Source: Ectobacillus funiculus (lineage in GTDB: Bacteria; Bacillota; Bacilli; Bacillales; Bacillaceae_G). From it: a stretch of 64,000 nt of DNA. Each line of letters opens with the position of its first letter. Position 1 is the first letter of the stretch. Under the pieces are notes generated by a model. That model was not told the DNA's origin and did no database searches. It was given only the letters and a program-made list of their open reading frames with translations. The stretch lies in assembly GCF_042429435.1 (NCBI RefSeq), contig NZ_JBHMAF010000150.1; one strand, given 5' to 3'. Both the position numbers and the translations under genes were made by a program. Shown here piece after piece: positions 29,776-38,300 of the stretch.

Positions 29776-30455
29776 CGACTCCCCCCTGAATAAACAAGCT
29801 TCCGTATCCTCTTCTCAATTGCTGTTTTTTGTTTATATAAATTGAGGTAATAAAAATGGAATATAGAAATGGATGAGATCTCGAAATGCATAGCGCTAAA
29901 ACTTGATTATCAACAGATCCGTGTAAAGAGAAAGGCTAGAAAAGCGGGATAAGGCTTCTTGTAAATAATGGCTAAAAACATCCACCGGTCTTTGACACTT
30001 CGTAAATGCGATGGAAGCAAACATTACCTTGGTATCGTTGGTACAATTTTGGTAGTACAAATATGAAATACATCCTATTGTATGTTCGATACTATAACTG
30101 TTATTACCAAATTTACACCGAATATAAATCTATTTCCTTATTCATATGAATGGATAAATTTATTTCTATTCGTCTATACTTATAGATCGCTTGTTCATGA
30201 GCCAGCCTACAATCAAAATAAAAGTCTGATCAATCTAAGACTTTTTTCTATTACACACTTTCATGAAAACAAAAAAGTCCCAACAAGGTTTATCCTGCTG
30301 GGACTTACGGTTTTTAAATAAGTGTCATAGCTGAATTGTGAAGCTATCACATCCAGGTTTTCGCAATATACACCCCTTATGTGTTAATTCCTGAAACCTA
30401 GTTACTTCCAATAAAAACCTCATAACTTTATTAATGAATGATTATTGGTGATACT
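29776..30455. other. Intergenic region with a terminator-like hairpin
   Basis: About 680 bp with no convincing gene; an 79-codon plus-strand frame at 30082 lacks a ribosome site and protein-like composition. A hairpin AAGTCCCA (30275-30282)/TGGGACTT (30299-30306) is followed on the plus strand by ACGGTTTTT. Confidence 0.5.
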
Positions 30456-31409
30456 TCACTCCAACAATTCTTTCAGGAAATCTAGTTTCTGTTTCACATT
30501 ATCTTTGGTGATGAGATCTACACCAGTATCAACACTTTTTCTAAATTGTTCCCCCTCTAGTACTTTCCGTGCAGTTTCAACACTTATATACCCCATATCA
30601 TAAGGGTTTTGTGCTACTGTACCAGGTAATGTTCCATCTTTTATTAACTCATTCATTTTAATAATTCCATCTGCTCCGATAACTGGCATTTTATATCCTT
30701 GCTCCTTAATTACCTTTACAGCACTTAGCGCCAGAATGTCACTTGTAGCAAAGACACCTTTCACATCAGGATGATTCTGTAAAATTGTTGTCATTGCTTT
30801 CCTAGCCGGCAAAGCTTCATTTGGTAAATTTACTTGTTTTGCTACAATTTTAATTCCTGCATCTTCTAAACTAGATGTAGCCCCCTTTATCCGTTCAATC
30901 GAAACTGGACCGTTTAAAGACCCGCCAATAAGGGCCACTTCGTCTCCAGGCTGCAGCCCTGAAGCTAATAGTTCCCCTGCCTTTTTGCCTAATTCAAAGT
31001 TATTGGTACCAATATAAGCAGTTTTATGTTCCAAAGGAATATCTGTATCTACTAGTAATACGGGAATCTTATGTTGAGCAAATTTCTTTAAGGCAGACAT
31101 GACTGCAGGTGATTGGAATGGAGAGACAATTAATGCATCCGGCTGTTCTTTAAGAACATTTTTTAAAACATACTCTTGTACATCTTTTTCTGATTTGAAA
31201 CCAGGTGCCACAACTTTACCATCTATATCAAACTCTTGAAATCCCTTTTCCGCTCCTGCTTTCACAATATTCCAATACTGTGTATCTAGGTCTTGTAAAA
31301 CAACAACCACTTTAGGTCGATTGTCTTTTTTAAGGAATTTGACTATACATCCTATTACAGTAGCTAGAAGAATCGAGCTAATTAATAGGATGACCCATTT
31401 CTTTTTCAT
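30456..31409 (-). CDS. Orphan sugar-binding lipoprotein (RbsB-like, type 1 periplasmic-binding fold)
   Basis: 317 residues with start decided by AGGAGG nine bases upstream. The N-terminal hydrophobic segment ends in VIGC (Cys21), a lipobox followed by basic residues. The body is a Peripla_BP_4 domain: VVVLQDLDTQYWNIVKAGAEKG, DALIVSPFQSPAVMSALKK, IPVLLVDTDIP, YIGTNNFELGKKAGELLA, GVFATSDILALSAVKVIKEQG, GTVAQNPYDMGYISVE. Such proteins bind ribose, autoinducer-2 or related ligands. There is no permease, ATPase or kinase beside it, so it may serve a distant transporter or a sensor. Confidence 0.88.
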   Translation of the reverse strand: MKKKWVILLISSILLATVIGCIVKFLKKDNRPKVVVVLQDLDTQYWNIVKAGAEKGFQEFDIDGKVVAPGFKSEKDVQEYVLKNVLKEQPDALIVSPFQSPAVMSALKKFAQHKIPVLLVDTDIPLEHKTAYIGTNNFELGKKAGELLASGLQPGDEVALIGGSLNGPVSIERIKGATSSLEDAGIKIVAKQVNLPNEALPARKAMTTILQNHPDVKGVFATSDILALSAVKVIKEQGYKMPVIGADGIIKMNELIKDGTLPGTVAQNPYDMGYISVETARKVLEGEQFRKSVDTGVDLITKDNVKQKLDFLKELLE

Positions 31410-31689
31410 TATTTATTTTCCTCCTAAAGGGCTATCATTAAATTTTTTCGATTTTATCACGTTGAGGACAAGCAGATTCAGATGCAAATAGGATTTTTTA
31501 GAAGTATAGAATCTCGATATCCCTTTCAACTGTGGTTATGATACTACTTCCGACAATTTATGTGTGGATGCAACCTCAGTTCGGGCAGAAACGTTTCTTC
31601 AATATCTTCCTATGACTTTATCAACAGGAAGCGTTTTCGGACAAGCTGAAATTTTAAAAACATTAACTTTTTACAGATCTCCTAAACGT

Positions 31690-31744
31690 AAAGAGGATGT
31701 CTCAAAAGGTAAATCATAGCGCTACCTTTTGAGACATCTTCTTT
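31690..31744. terminator. Long near-perfect hairpin
   Basis: 22-bp arms (31690-31711 and 31723-31744) with one G-T pair, containing GATGTCTCAAAAGGTA and its mirror. It has the form of a bidirectional transcription terminator. No intact gene lies immediately beside it; a stop codon of a plus-strand frame with no recognisable product falls in its loop. Confidence 0.6.
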
Positions 31745-31800
31745 ATGCTAGCTAATTCCTTCCTGCTTACCAATTTTTTTTAAAAGTTCTTGATTCACAT

Positions 31801-31935
31801 CACAAATCGCACTCACTTGAATGGAAAGGCTCCTTACTCACTATTACATCCCTTATTAATCTTTTCTTACAAGCAGCGAACAGCACTCCACATGTCAGAG
31901 TGTATGTGGCAACACATGAGATGTTGGTGGGAATA
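31801..31935 (-). pseudogene. rlmCD (RumA-type rRNA methyltransferase) 3'-end remnant, distal copy
   Basis: Minus frame reads HVLPHTL, a stop, then HVECCSLLVRKRLIRDV. It aligns over about 80 bp, roughly 70% by eye, with the fragment at 34321-34410. MFPHxxHVE is the C-terminal signature of 23S rRNA (uracil-C5)-methyltransferases. Only the last codons and downstream sequence are present. Confidence 0.5.
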
Positions 31936-32210
31936 ATTTATGAATTAATTATTGTTTATAATCTGCTTATTTAGGATTGATGCTTTTTGCATTAAAACCC
32001 CATTAGCGAAAGTATTTACAATCTTATTGTTTAACTAATTATAATATAATAAAATGCAACTATTTAAATAAAGAAAACCCCTATTGGGTACTTGCCCTTA
32101 TTTCGTAAATAAACAATTCCAAGTTGTATATGCTAAGCTATTATTGTTTTTTTAAAACCACGTTGAAAGCTTTTTGAAACCCTAGGCCTGCCTAAGGTTT
32201 TCATCTCTAT

Positions 32211-32250
32211 AAAAAAAGGAGCAGTCTTGCTTACAATTACAAGACTGCTC
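32211..32250 (-). terminator. Terminator of the PhoX-like gene
   Basis: Arms GAGCAGTCTTG (32219-32229) and CAAGACTGCTC (32240-32250), then CCTTTTTTT on the minus strand, 27 bases beyond the stop. Confidence 0.88.
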
Positions 32251-32276
32251 AAAATATATACTTATTTAGCGTTTTT

Positions 32277-34052
32277 TTACTTATTGTCTACATCCAAAGA
32301 TGGAAGCCCAGCGATGTACCCTACATATCCCGGGTTTTGTGAACTGTTCATGAGATAAGTATGACCATCGAGATTTTCGACCATTTGTAATCCAGTGGAT
32401 TCCCCGCCGCCTGGAACGGAAAGAATTCGGGAAAGCTTCTTGGTATCTACATTGTAAGCCCAGGTATAATTATTTTCATGATGATCAGAATCTTCAGCAA
32501 TAAATAAAGTTCTCATTTCTTGAGAATAGACAATGTTATCCGGGTTGGCAATCTTGTCTACGTTAGCTGTATTCCCATCTTGATCTGGAGTAACTAAGTC
32601 CTCACCCATTACAAGACCTGCCATACTTACAGGCACATAATGACTGTCAATTTTTCCGCCATCATTTGTTTTACGATTTGGTTTGAAGGAAATCTCATAT
32701 ACTCCGCCTGCACTGATTTTCGGTAATTGAATATCATCAGCAGGTGCAGTCGGTTCAGCAAGCATTGTGTTTTCCTGATAGGAGATGGCCACGTATGCCT
32801 TATTGTCTTTTTCATTGAAATCGAGACCTTCCATCTTATTAAATTCTACTGTTGCACCAACGTAAGCCGCATAGCGGTGTGTTTCTAAGAAAGCAGCCGC
32901 TTTTTCCATTCCCAGCTTCACTTTCAACCATTCCACTTTTTTGCCATTAGCAGGTGTTTTGACTGGTGTGTACCCTTCTGCTTGTCCTTTAACTGCATCA
33001 TCAGTCACGTCGAAAATATCACTGAATTTAAGGGTATCAGCCATTTTTTGAATTTCTGCATCTGTTGCATGACCAAGCTTAATCCATTCAAGATTTGCCG
33101 AGCCGCCATTGTCTGTACCAGTCTGAATCCACTTTGCAGCATATAACGTACCGGCTGATAAATCTTTTTCCTTGTCAGCCACATACATAAAGAATCCGCC
33201 CGGATTGCTGTCAATGCCATAAATCACCGTTCGATTATCAGGCATCACCTTCACCCGCTCAAATGCCATACGGCCCATGCTGTAATGCTTTACAACACTT
33301 GTATCCCCATTTGCATTTACAGTAACTTCTGGGACATGGCCGTAATAATAAGGATTACCTACAATGGTTGGATCGTTATAATAGTTTTGCATATACTTGG
33401 TTACCGATGATGTTTTCGGATTCGCTTCATGTGCCCTTGCATCCGGATCAGTCTCTTCGGAACCAAGATGTGTATTCCAAGGAGTCAACAATCCGGCACA
33501 AGGTTTCCAAATGCCGTGAACGGAAGAAAAGTCAATTGGTTTAATATCAACAACTGTAAGCTCGCCCGTTTCCGGATCCATTTTTACAGTACTTAGACTC
33601 ATCGTTCCCGGGTTTTCAAGCCCATTCTGGTTTTTAGGCATGGATTCATAGTGGCTGATTAAATAATACGTGTTTGCTGGTAACCCAGGCACCTTCATTA
33701 GACTATTCATGTCAGGTGCAGTTGATGTATACGGTGTACCATCTGCCTTGGTCATAATTTGACCATTTGCATTTATCGTGACACCGGCAGTGTTACCATT
33801 GATGACATCACCAGGCCTGAACAATGTTTCATAGCTTAGAGGAAGTGTTTTCTTACTTCCATTAACATATGTAACTTCTACAGAAGCCTTTGAATACATC
33901 AGGTTATTTTTCTCATCATCCGTTTTTGGTGCATCCATTCCAATGAATTCTACCGATTTGATTTTCTGTGGTTGAGCAGGTGCAGCTAAAATGGAACCGA
34001 CGGAAGAAAGTAAAAAAGATGCTGCCAGTGTAGGTATAAGGTACTTTTTCAA
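32277..34052 (-). CDS. phoX: PhoX-like (DUF839) alkaline phosphatase
   Basis: 591 residues starting at a TTG codon behind AGGAGTG. The signal peptide (MKKYLIPTLAASFLLSSVGS, cleavage near SILA) is Sec-type; the twin-arginine motif usual for PhoX is absent. Landmarks of the family are PCAGLLTPWNTHLGSEE (the CSGTxTPWGTxLxxEE-like block with the metal-ligand Cys and Glu pair), ERVKVMPDNRTVIYGIDSN, and the C-terminal GGGESTGLQMV. PhoX enzymes are secreted phosphomonoesterases using iron and calcium. A Pho-box-like hexamer array upstream supports phosphate control. Monocistronic with a terminator. Confidence 0.82.
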   Translation of the reverse strand: MKKYLIPTLAASFLLSSVGSILAAPAQPQKIKSVEFIGMDAPKTDDEKNNLMYSKASVEVTYVNGSKKTLPLSYETLFRPGDVINGNTAGVTINANGQIMTKADGTPYTSTAPDMNSLMKVPGLPANTYYLISHYESMPKNQNGLENPGTMSLSTVKMDPETGELTVVDIKPIDFSSVHGIWKPCAGLLTPWNTHLGSEETDPDARAHEANPKTSSVTKYMQNYYNDPTIVGNPYYYGHVPEVTVNANGDTSVVKHYSMGRMAFERVKVMPDNRTVIYGIDSNPGGFFMYVADKEKDLSAGTLYAAKWIQTGTDNGGSANLEWIKLGHATDAEIQKMADTLKFSDIFDVTDDAVKGQAEGYTPVKTPANGKKVEWLKVKLGMEKAAAFLETHRYAAYVGATVEFNKMEGLDFNEKDNKAYVAISYQENTMLAEPTAPADDIQLPKISAGGVYEISFKPNRKTNDGGKIDSHYVPVSMAGLVMGEDLVTPDQDGNTANVDKIANPDNIVYSQEMRTLFIAEDSDHHENNYTWAYNVDTKKLSRILSVPGGGESTGLQMVENLDGHTYLMNSSQNPGYVGYIAGLPSLDVDNK

Positions 34053-34138
34053 TTCTCTTCACTCCTAGTTTATAGTTTTTCCAATCATTTGCTTCCCTCC
34101 AATTTTAGAAGACTAGTATTAATCACCTGTTATATAAT

Positions 34139-34178
34139 GATAAATATAATGTAAATGTTTCATAAAACTTTTTGTAAT
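34139..34178 (-). promoter_or_regulatory. Candidate Pho box array upstream of the PhoX-like gene
   Basis: Hexamers GATAAA (34139-34144), TGTAAA (34150-34155), CATAAA (34161-34166) and TTGTAA (34172-34177) recur every 11 bp, 87-126 bp upstream of the start codon. On the minus strand they read as TTTATC/TTTACA/TTTATG-type boxes, matching the TT(A/T/C)ACA-N5 pattern bound by PhoP in Bacillus. Confidence 0.5.
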
Positions 34179-34320
34179 TTACATTACACATACCATATAT
34201 ACAGACATGCTTGGCGTACAAACAAAAAAGCAATCCAATTCATAGAATTGAACTACCAATTGATTTGCCATTGATGCAAAGATGCCCTATTTAAATAAAG
34301 GCCCCTCAGAATGGGACCTT

Positions 34321-34410
34321 TATGCTACTGTTACATCTTTAATTAATTTACTCTAATAAGTAGTGAACAGGATTCCACATGCGCCGAGTGTGGAAACATT
34401 TCAGTATAGG
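34321..34410 (-). pseudogene. rlmCD 3'-end fragment next to integrase (candidate att site)
   Basis: Minus frame reads YTEMFPHSAHVESCSLLIRVN and a TAA, the C-terminal end of RumA/RlmCD methyltransferases. The remainder of the gene is missing because the tyrosine recombinase gene begins to abut it 13 bases away. A second diverged copy of this end lies at 31801-31935. The arrangement is what integration into the 3' end of rlmCD would leave. Confidence 0.55.
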
Positions 34411-34422
34411 AAAACAACTTCA

Positions 34423-35598
34423 TTATTTAAGCTTATCAGCAAATCCCACACCCACATTATTCTTACGTTTCATATACTTCTCTAAATAAATTTGACTTGT
34501 TTTTATACTTTCATGTCCCAAGGTGTGCATTAAATGATACAAATCTGCATTCCCTTCTTCTACGGACATAATTGCGAATGCATGCCGAAATGTATGGGCT
34601 GTTACAGGATTCTCTCGATATTTTAAGAATTCTAATCCTGTTTTTGCTACCATCTCCGTTACTTGATTGGAGAGTATTCGAAAATTATATATTTTTCCAT
34701 TTCGATTCAGGAGCAATGGCATTATATCTCCTGTTTTAATATCCGTTTCATATCCTCTTCTTTTTCGAAATTCACATATGCATTGAAAAAGATAATCTGA
34801 AATAAACAAATCCCTCTGTTTATCACGTTTCCCAGTTACACGTAACCAGTATTTCCCCTCTGCATAAAACAAGTCTTTTACTCTAGCCTGACATAATTCT
34901 TGAATACGTGCCCCTGTACTGGCTAAAGCGAGTAAAATTGTATAGCTGAAGATATCTCGCTTTTGTCGATAATACTCTAGAATTTGCATCACTTCTCCAT
35001 ATGAAAGATCTCGATTGGGCCGATCTTCACTCCGCACATTTGCTTTTTGTAACTCCTCATGTAAGGGTGCCTCAATATAAGACATGGTATATAAATGTTT
35101 TAAAAAGGAGCGAATGATTGTTACTTTTTTAGCTAATGTTGCCACTGAGTATGGCTTTCCTCCCCTACCTAACTTTGCTGTCTTTAACCAATCATTATAA
35201 CGCCGGATATTCCAAGGGGCTAATCCTTGAAGGAGTGACCCCTTCTTCTCAACCTCCTCTCCCCTTATATCAAATACATCTGCATCCTTGATGAGCGTCT
35301 GACAAAATGTTAGTAGCTCTTTTAGATATATTTGTTTTGTGTCTCTTTTTCGATTCTTCTTCTCATCCATATCTCGTTCAAAATGTACATAGTAATAGAT
35401 CACTTCCATATCACTTAAATACTCATATTTCTTTCTTCCCTCTTTTTCCGCTAATTCTATCTTTATATTCATTGCATAGGTGTATTTGTTATCTATTAAA
35501 ATATTTATTGCATCATGGATATTGTTTTGTATGAGATTGTTATGTATAAGGTTCTGATTGGTTAGATCATTCATATTTGTTATATCTAATTTATCCAT
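34423..35598 (-). CDS. Tyrosine recombinase/integrase
   Basis: 391 residues. A SAM-like core-binding domain (about 85-200) precedes a catalytic domain with Arg in STGARIQEL, HTFRHAFA (His-x-x-Arg), LGHES (second His) and nucleophile Tyr in SQIYLEKY. The N terminus is Asn-rich with imperfect repeats (NLIHNNLIQNN). AAGGG lies before the ATG. It resembles integrases on Bacillus plasmids and islands. Its 3' end abuts an rlmCD-like fragment, the normal position of an attachment site, and a two-HTH protein gene is divergently placed upstream. Probably drives excision/integration of the local accessory region. Confidence 0.92.
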   Translation of the reverse strand: MDKLDITNMNDLTNQNLIHNNLIQNNIHDAINILIDNKYTYAMNIKIELAEKEGRKKYEYLSDMEVIYYYVHFERDMDEKKNRKRDTKQIYLKELLTFCQTLIKDADVFDIRGEEVEKKGSLLQGLAPWNIRRYNDWLKTAKLGRGGKPYSVATLAKKVTIIRSFLKHLYTMSYIEAPLHEELQKANVRSEDRPNRDLSYGEVMQILEYYRQKRDIFSYTILLALASTGARIQELCQARVKDLFYAEGKYWLRVTGKRDKQRDLFISDYLFQCICEFRKRRGYETDIKTGDIMPLLLNRNGKIYNFRILSNQVTEMVAKTGLEFLKYRENPVTAHTFRHAFAIMSVEEGNADLYHLMHTLGHESIKTSQIYLEKYMKRKNNVGVGFADKLK

Positions 35599-36102
35599 AT
35601 AAGCCCTTCTTTCTATTTGTTTATCTTGTATGACTTTTCATAGATATGTTAATTATAACATACCTATAAAACCCTTATTATTACTATAAATATTTAATTA
35701 CATATGTCTTTCTATAAGAATGGTCTATTCTTACTGATATAACCTACTTATTAAGTATTTTATAAATATCTTGTATTTCTTTTATTTGTTACAAGTAANN
35801 NNNNNNNNNNNNNNNNNNNNNNNNNNNNNNNNNNNNATGTTTCTTATTAATTATTTAACTTTAACCTTTAAATTTAAAATAACTTTTCATTAATAAATAA
35901 AAAGAAACGAATAATACATTATCTAATAGATTACTTGTAATAAATAAGTGTAAGTGAAAGTTAGTGCATGATATACTAGAGTCAGAACGATACATGCTTA
36001 TTTTCTTTTATTCATCTGTTATTTTTAAAATCAGATATTACAGATTACATAGTTTGAGAAGATATATAACTGAATAGATAGAATGCTAGGAGGATCTAAA
36101 AA
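35599..36102. other. AT-rich divergent intergenic region containing the assembly gap
   Basis: Promoter region shared by the integrase and the HTH protein. No gene seen. The unknown bases at 35799-35836 interrupt it, so repeats or operators there are hidden. Confidence 0.6.
35799..35836. other. Assembly gap (38 N)
   Basis: Run of N. Contiguity between the integrase side and the downstream cluster therefore depends on scaffolding. Confidence 0.99.
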
Positions 36103-37098
36103 ATGAGTGAGAATTTATTATTTATTCAAGAGGAAACCGTGACAACCAAACAAGCGGCACAATTGTTAGGGGTAAAGGAAAGTACGATTCTCCGGTATGA
36201 GAAAAATGGAATGCTTGCATCTTTGTATCCAGATTCTTGGCAGCAAGACGGTACGAAAATCTTTTATAAGAAGGATGTAGAGCAACTCCTTAGGCAACAA
36301 CAAAAACCTGGCTTGACTACTAAAGAAGCAGCCAAGATTTTAGATGTAGCTCCTTCTACTATTATTAAGCATATCCAAAAAGGAACACTGCAGGCAGAAT
36401 TACAGAAATATAGAGGAAGAGACACGTATTTCATTCAAGAAGAGGAATTAGAGCGTTTCATAGATAATAATCCGATTTCTTCCTATATATATGAGCGAAA
36501 AACATTCATCGCAAATGTGGATGACACAGAAGTGTACTTGTTTCAGCCCTTTGTAAATTTTGATAACAAATTAGCACGTATTATCTCTGTAGAGGGAGAA
36601 GGAAAGGTATTAACAGAGCAAGAAGAAGTATTTCCACTACATGAACTGAAAACTCGTGGATATAAACCTAAGGTTGTAATTGAACGTGGTTCTTATAATA
36701 CGAAGCGTGGGTATGTTTCGTTTCTCTTTAAAAAACCGGCTTTTCTTCAATCCCCGACGTATACTATGATCGAGTGGCTTTACCAATATCAAGGGGCAGC
36801 GAATATTCGAATGGAGGTAAATGGGGATAGTATTAAAATAGAAGTAAAACCATTTTTGTTAGAAATCAATCCACTGCAATATCAGGAAGAGATTAAGTAT
36901 ATGCATCGGCATGTTGTAGATGGAGAAATAGCGGTGCGCCATAACGGAGTATTATTGGATAGTAAAATTGAAACTCTTTCTTTCTATGTAGATAAACAAT
37001 TTAAGGATCAGGTGAAGATGCTTGCTAAGGAGCAAGGTGTGGGATTAGAGGAATTTTTGTTGAATGCTATGAAGGAGTATATAAATAGCAATAAATAA
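36103..37098 (+). CDS. Two-HTH (MerR/excisionase-type) DNA-binding protein
   Basis: 331 residues. Two successive HTH_17-like motifs: VTTKQAAQLLGVKESTILRYEKNGML (about 12-40) and LTTKEAAKILDVAPSTIIKHIQKGTL (about 68-95). An uncharacterised beta-rich middle (KTRGYKPKVVIERGSYNTKRGY) follows, then a C-terminal ribbon-helix-helix-like end (LSFYVDKQFKDQVKMLAKEQ). A strong AGGAGG site precedes the ATG. Divergent from the integrase, so it may be an excisionase or regulator of the element. Similar double-HTH proteins occur on Bacillus megaplasmids, by recollection only. Confidence 0.8.
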   Translation: MSENLLFIQEETVTTKQAAQLLGVKESTILRYEKNGMLASLYPDSWQQDGTKIFYKKDVEQLLRQQQKPGLTTKEAAKILDVAPSTIIKHIQKGTLQAELQKYRGRDTYFIQEEELERFIDNNPISSYIYERKTFIANVDDTEVYLFQPFVNFDNKLARIISVEGEGKVLTEQEEVFPLHELKTRGYKPKVVIERGSYNTKRGYVSFLFKKPAFLQSPTYTMIEWLYQYQGAANIRMEVNGDSIKIEVKPFLLEINPLQYQEEIKYMHRHVVDGEIAVRHNGVLLDSKIETLSFYVDKQFKDQVKMLAKEQGVGLEEFLLNAMKEYINSNK

Positions 37099-37256
37099 CT
37101 ACTATGACTAACTTTAAGGTTTATAATAAAGATCCATTTGACTAAGAACTTGTCCTATGGATCTTTGAGTTGTTACAGTAGTAAGTATAAACAAAATTCT
37201 TGTGATGTCGTAAGACCATCAAGTTGCCTCATATACAGGTAACTCTTGATTAGATA

Positions 37257-37904
37257 TTAGGTACCACTACCTTTCTTCTCATCATTATCTCCCTTCCTAT
37301 GTTCTTGAAGATGCTCCGTCTTGTTCAAAAAATCCACAACAGGGTATTTTCCACAATAGATATGGTGAATGCCGGTATCGTTTGTAAAGAAATGTGCATA
37401 TCCTACGGGCAATCTAAGAATGACTTGTAAGATCATGGATAATGTTCCACCATGCCCAACAACGGCAATACAATGCAACCCCGCTTTTTCGCTCTCATCT
37501 AAAATATAAGAAAATATTTTTTCAACTCGATAACGAAAATCAATCTCTGATTCTCCTCCAAGAATTGACTCATGAATTTTTCGTGGCACTTTAGGTTTGG
37601 GATATAGTTTGTCTGCCCATTTTTTTGTCATTCCCTTCAACACACCGTTATCCATTTCTGACAACTCTTCAAAAAATGTAACTTTAGTTCCTGTTGTACA
37701 ACTTAAAATCTCCGCTGTTTCTTTCGCCCTTTTTAGAGGGCTTGAAAAGATGTGTTGAATTGAAAAGTGTTTATAAATATATTCACTCATTGCTTTGACT
37801 TGTAACCTTCCCGTTTCAGTTAGTGGAAAATCCGCTTTTCCTTCATAACGCTTCGCTTCTAAATCAGCATCACTTTGCCCATGACGAATCAATAAAATTC
37901 CCAT
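37257..37904 (-). CDS. Histidine phosphatase (phosphoglycerate mutase superfamily)
   Basis: 215 residues. The catalytic RHG motif is at residues 7-9 (ILLIRHGQ), with second Arg in SSPLKRAKETAE, Glu in ELSEMDNGVLKG, and second His in VVGHGGTLSM. Phospho-histidine enzymes of this family dephosphorylate sugars, nucleotides, cofactors or RNA-related substrates. GGAGAG lies seven bases before the ATG. It is the last gene of a leftward series containing a small protein, an RtcB-like protein and a dikinase-like protein, 157 bp behind the small gene. Co-transcription is inferred. Confidence 0.85.
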   Translation of the reverse strand: MGILLIRHGQSDADLEAKRYEGKADFPLTETGRLQVKAMSEYIYKHFSIQHIFSSPLKRAKETAEILSCTTGTKVTFFEELSEMDNGVLKGMTKKWADKLYPKPKVPRKIHESILGGESEIDFRYRVEKIFSYILDESEKAGLHCIAVVGHGGTLSMILQVILRLPVGYAHFFTNDTGIHHIYCGKYPVVDFLNKTEHLQEHRKGDNDEKKGSGT

Positions 37905-38061
37905 TCATAGTCTCTCCATTTTTACCCTTATTCTCCCAAAACCTCCTCTTTTTATAATGATTTTGCACAAAAAAGAACACCCTAAACAGGATGTTCTAGA
38001 TAAGGATTGTTAAGGGAAATTCTACCCCTCTACCCCCTATTTACATAATTTACAAATACAA

Positions 38062-38250
38062 CTAAATTTGTATAGACTCCCAAAGTTGTCCCCCTTGCAC
38101 ACTTGGTTGGATAGAATGTTTGCTTATGGTGCTTCTCTTAATATACTGTTCTTTCTTTAATCCTGCTAGCTTTTCCTCTTCTTCGCGAACCATTTGTGCC
38201 AAGAGAACAAAGTTCGAAATGTCTCTTCGCTTACGAGTATAGCTTCCCAT
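38062..38250 (-). CDS. Small basic protein in the RtcB-like cluster
   Basis: 62 residues starting MGSYTRKRRDISNFVLLAQM, rich in Lys/Arg/Glu, with a predicted helix (VREEEEKLAGLKKEQYIKRS). GTGAGG with a good spacing precedes the ATG. It sits 50 bp after the RtcB-like gene and before the phosphatase gene on the same strand. Not recognised; may be a small nucleic-acid-binding partner, which is inference. Confidence 0.55.
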   Translation of the reverse strand: MGSYTRKRRDISNFVLLAQMVREEEEKLAGLKKEQYIKRSTISKHSIQPSVQGGQLWESIQI

Positions 38251-38300
38251 ATTAACCTCACCACCTTTTTTAAAATTATATATGAGTATTATCTCATGTC

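Noticed and set aside
30082..30321. 79-codon plus-strand frame
   Set aside because: No ribosome site and its end is the terminator-like hairpin at 30275-30306.
31560..31720. Plus-strand open frame ending in the long hairpin loop (VRAETFLQYLPMTLSTGSVF)
   Set aside because: Looks slightly protein-like and might be a gene end, but no start or family could be recognised.
36103..37098. Possibility that the two-HTH protein is a toxin-antitoxin component
   Set aside because: No small partner gene is adjacent; divergent integrase context better fits an element regulator.
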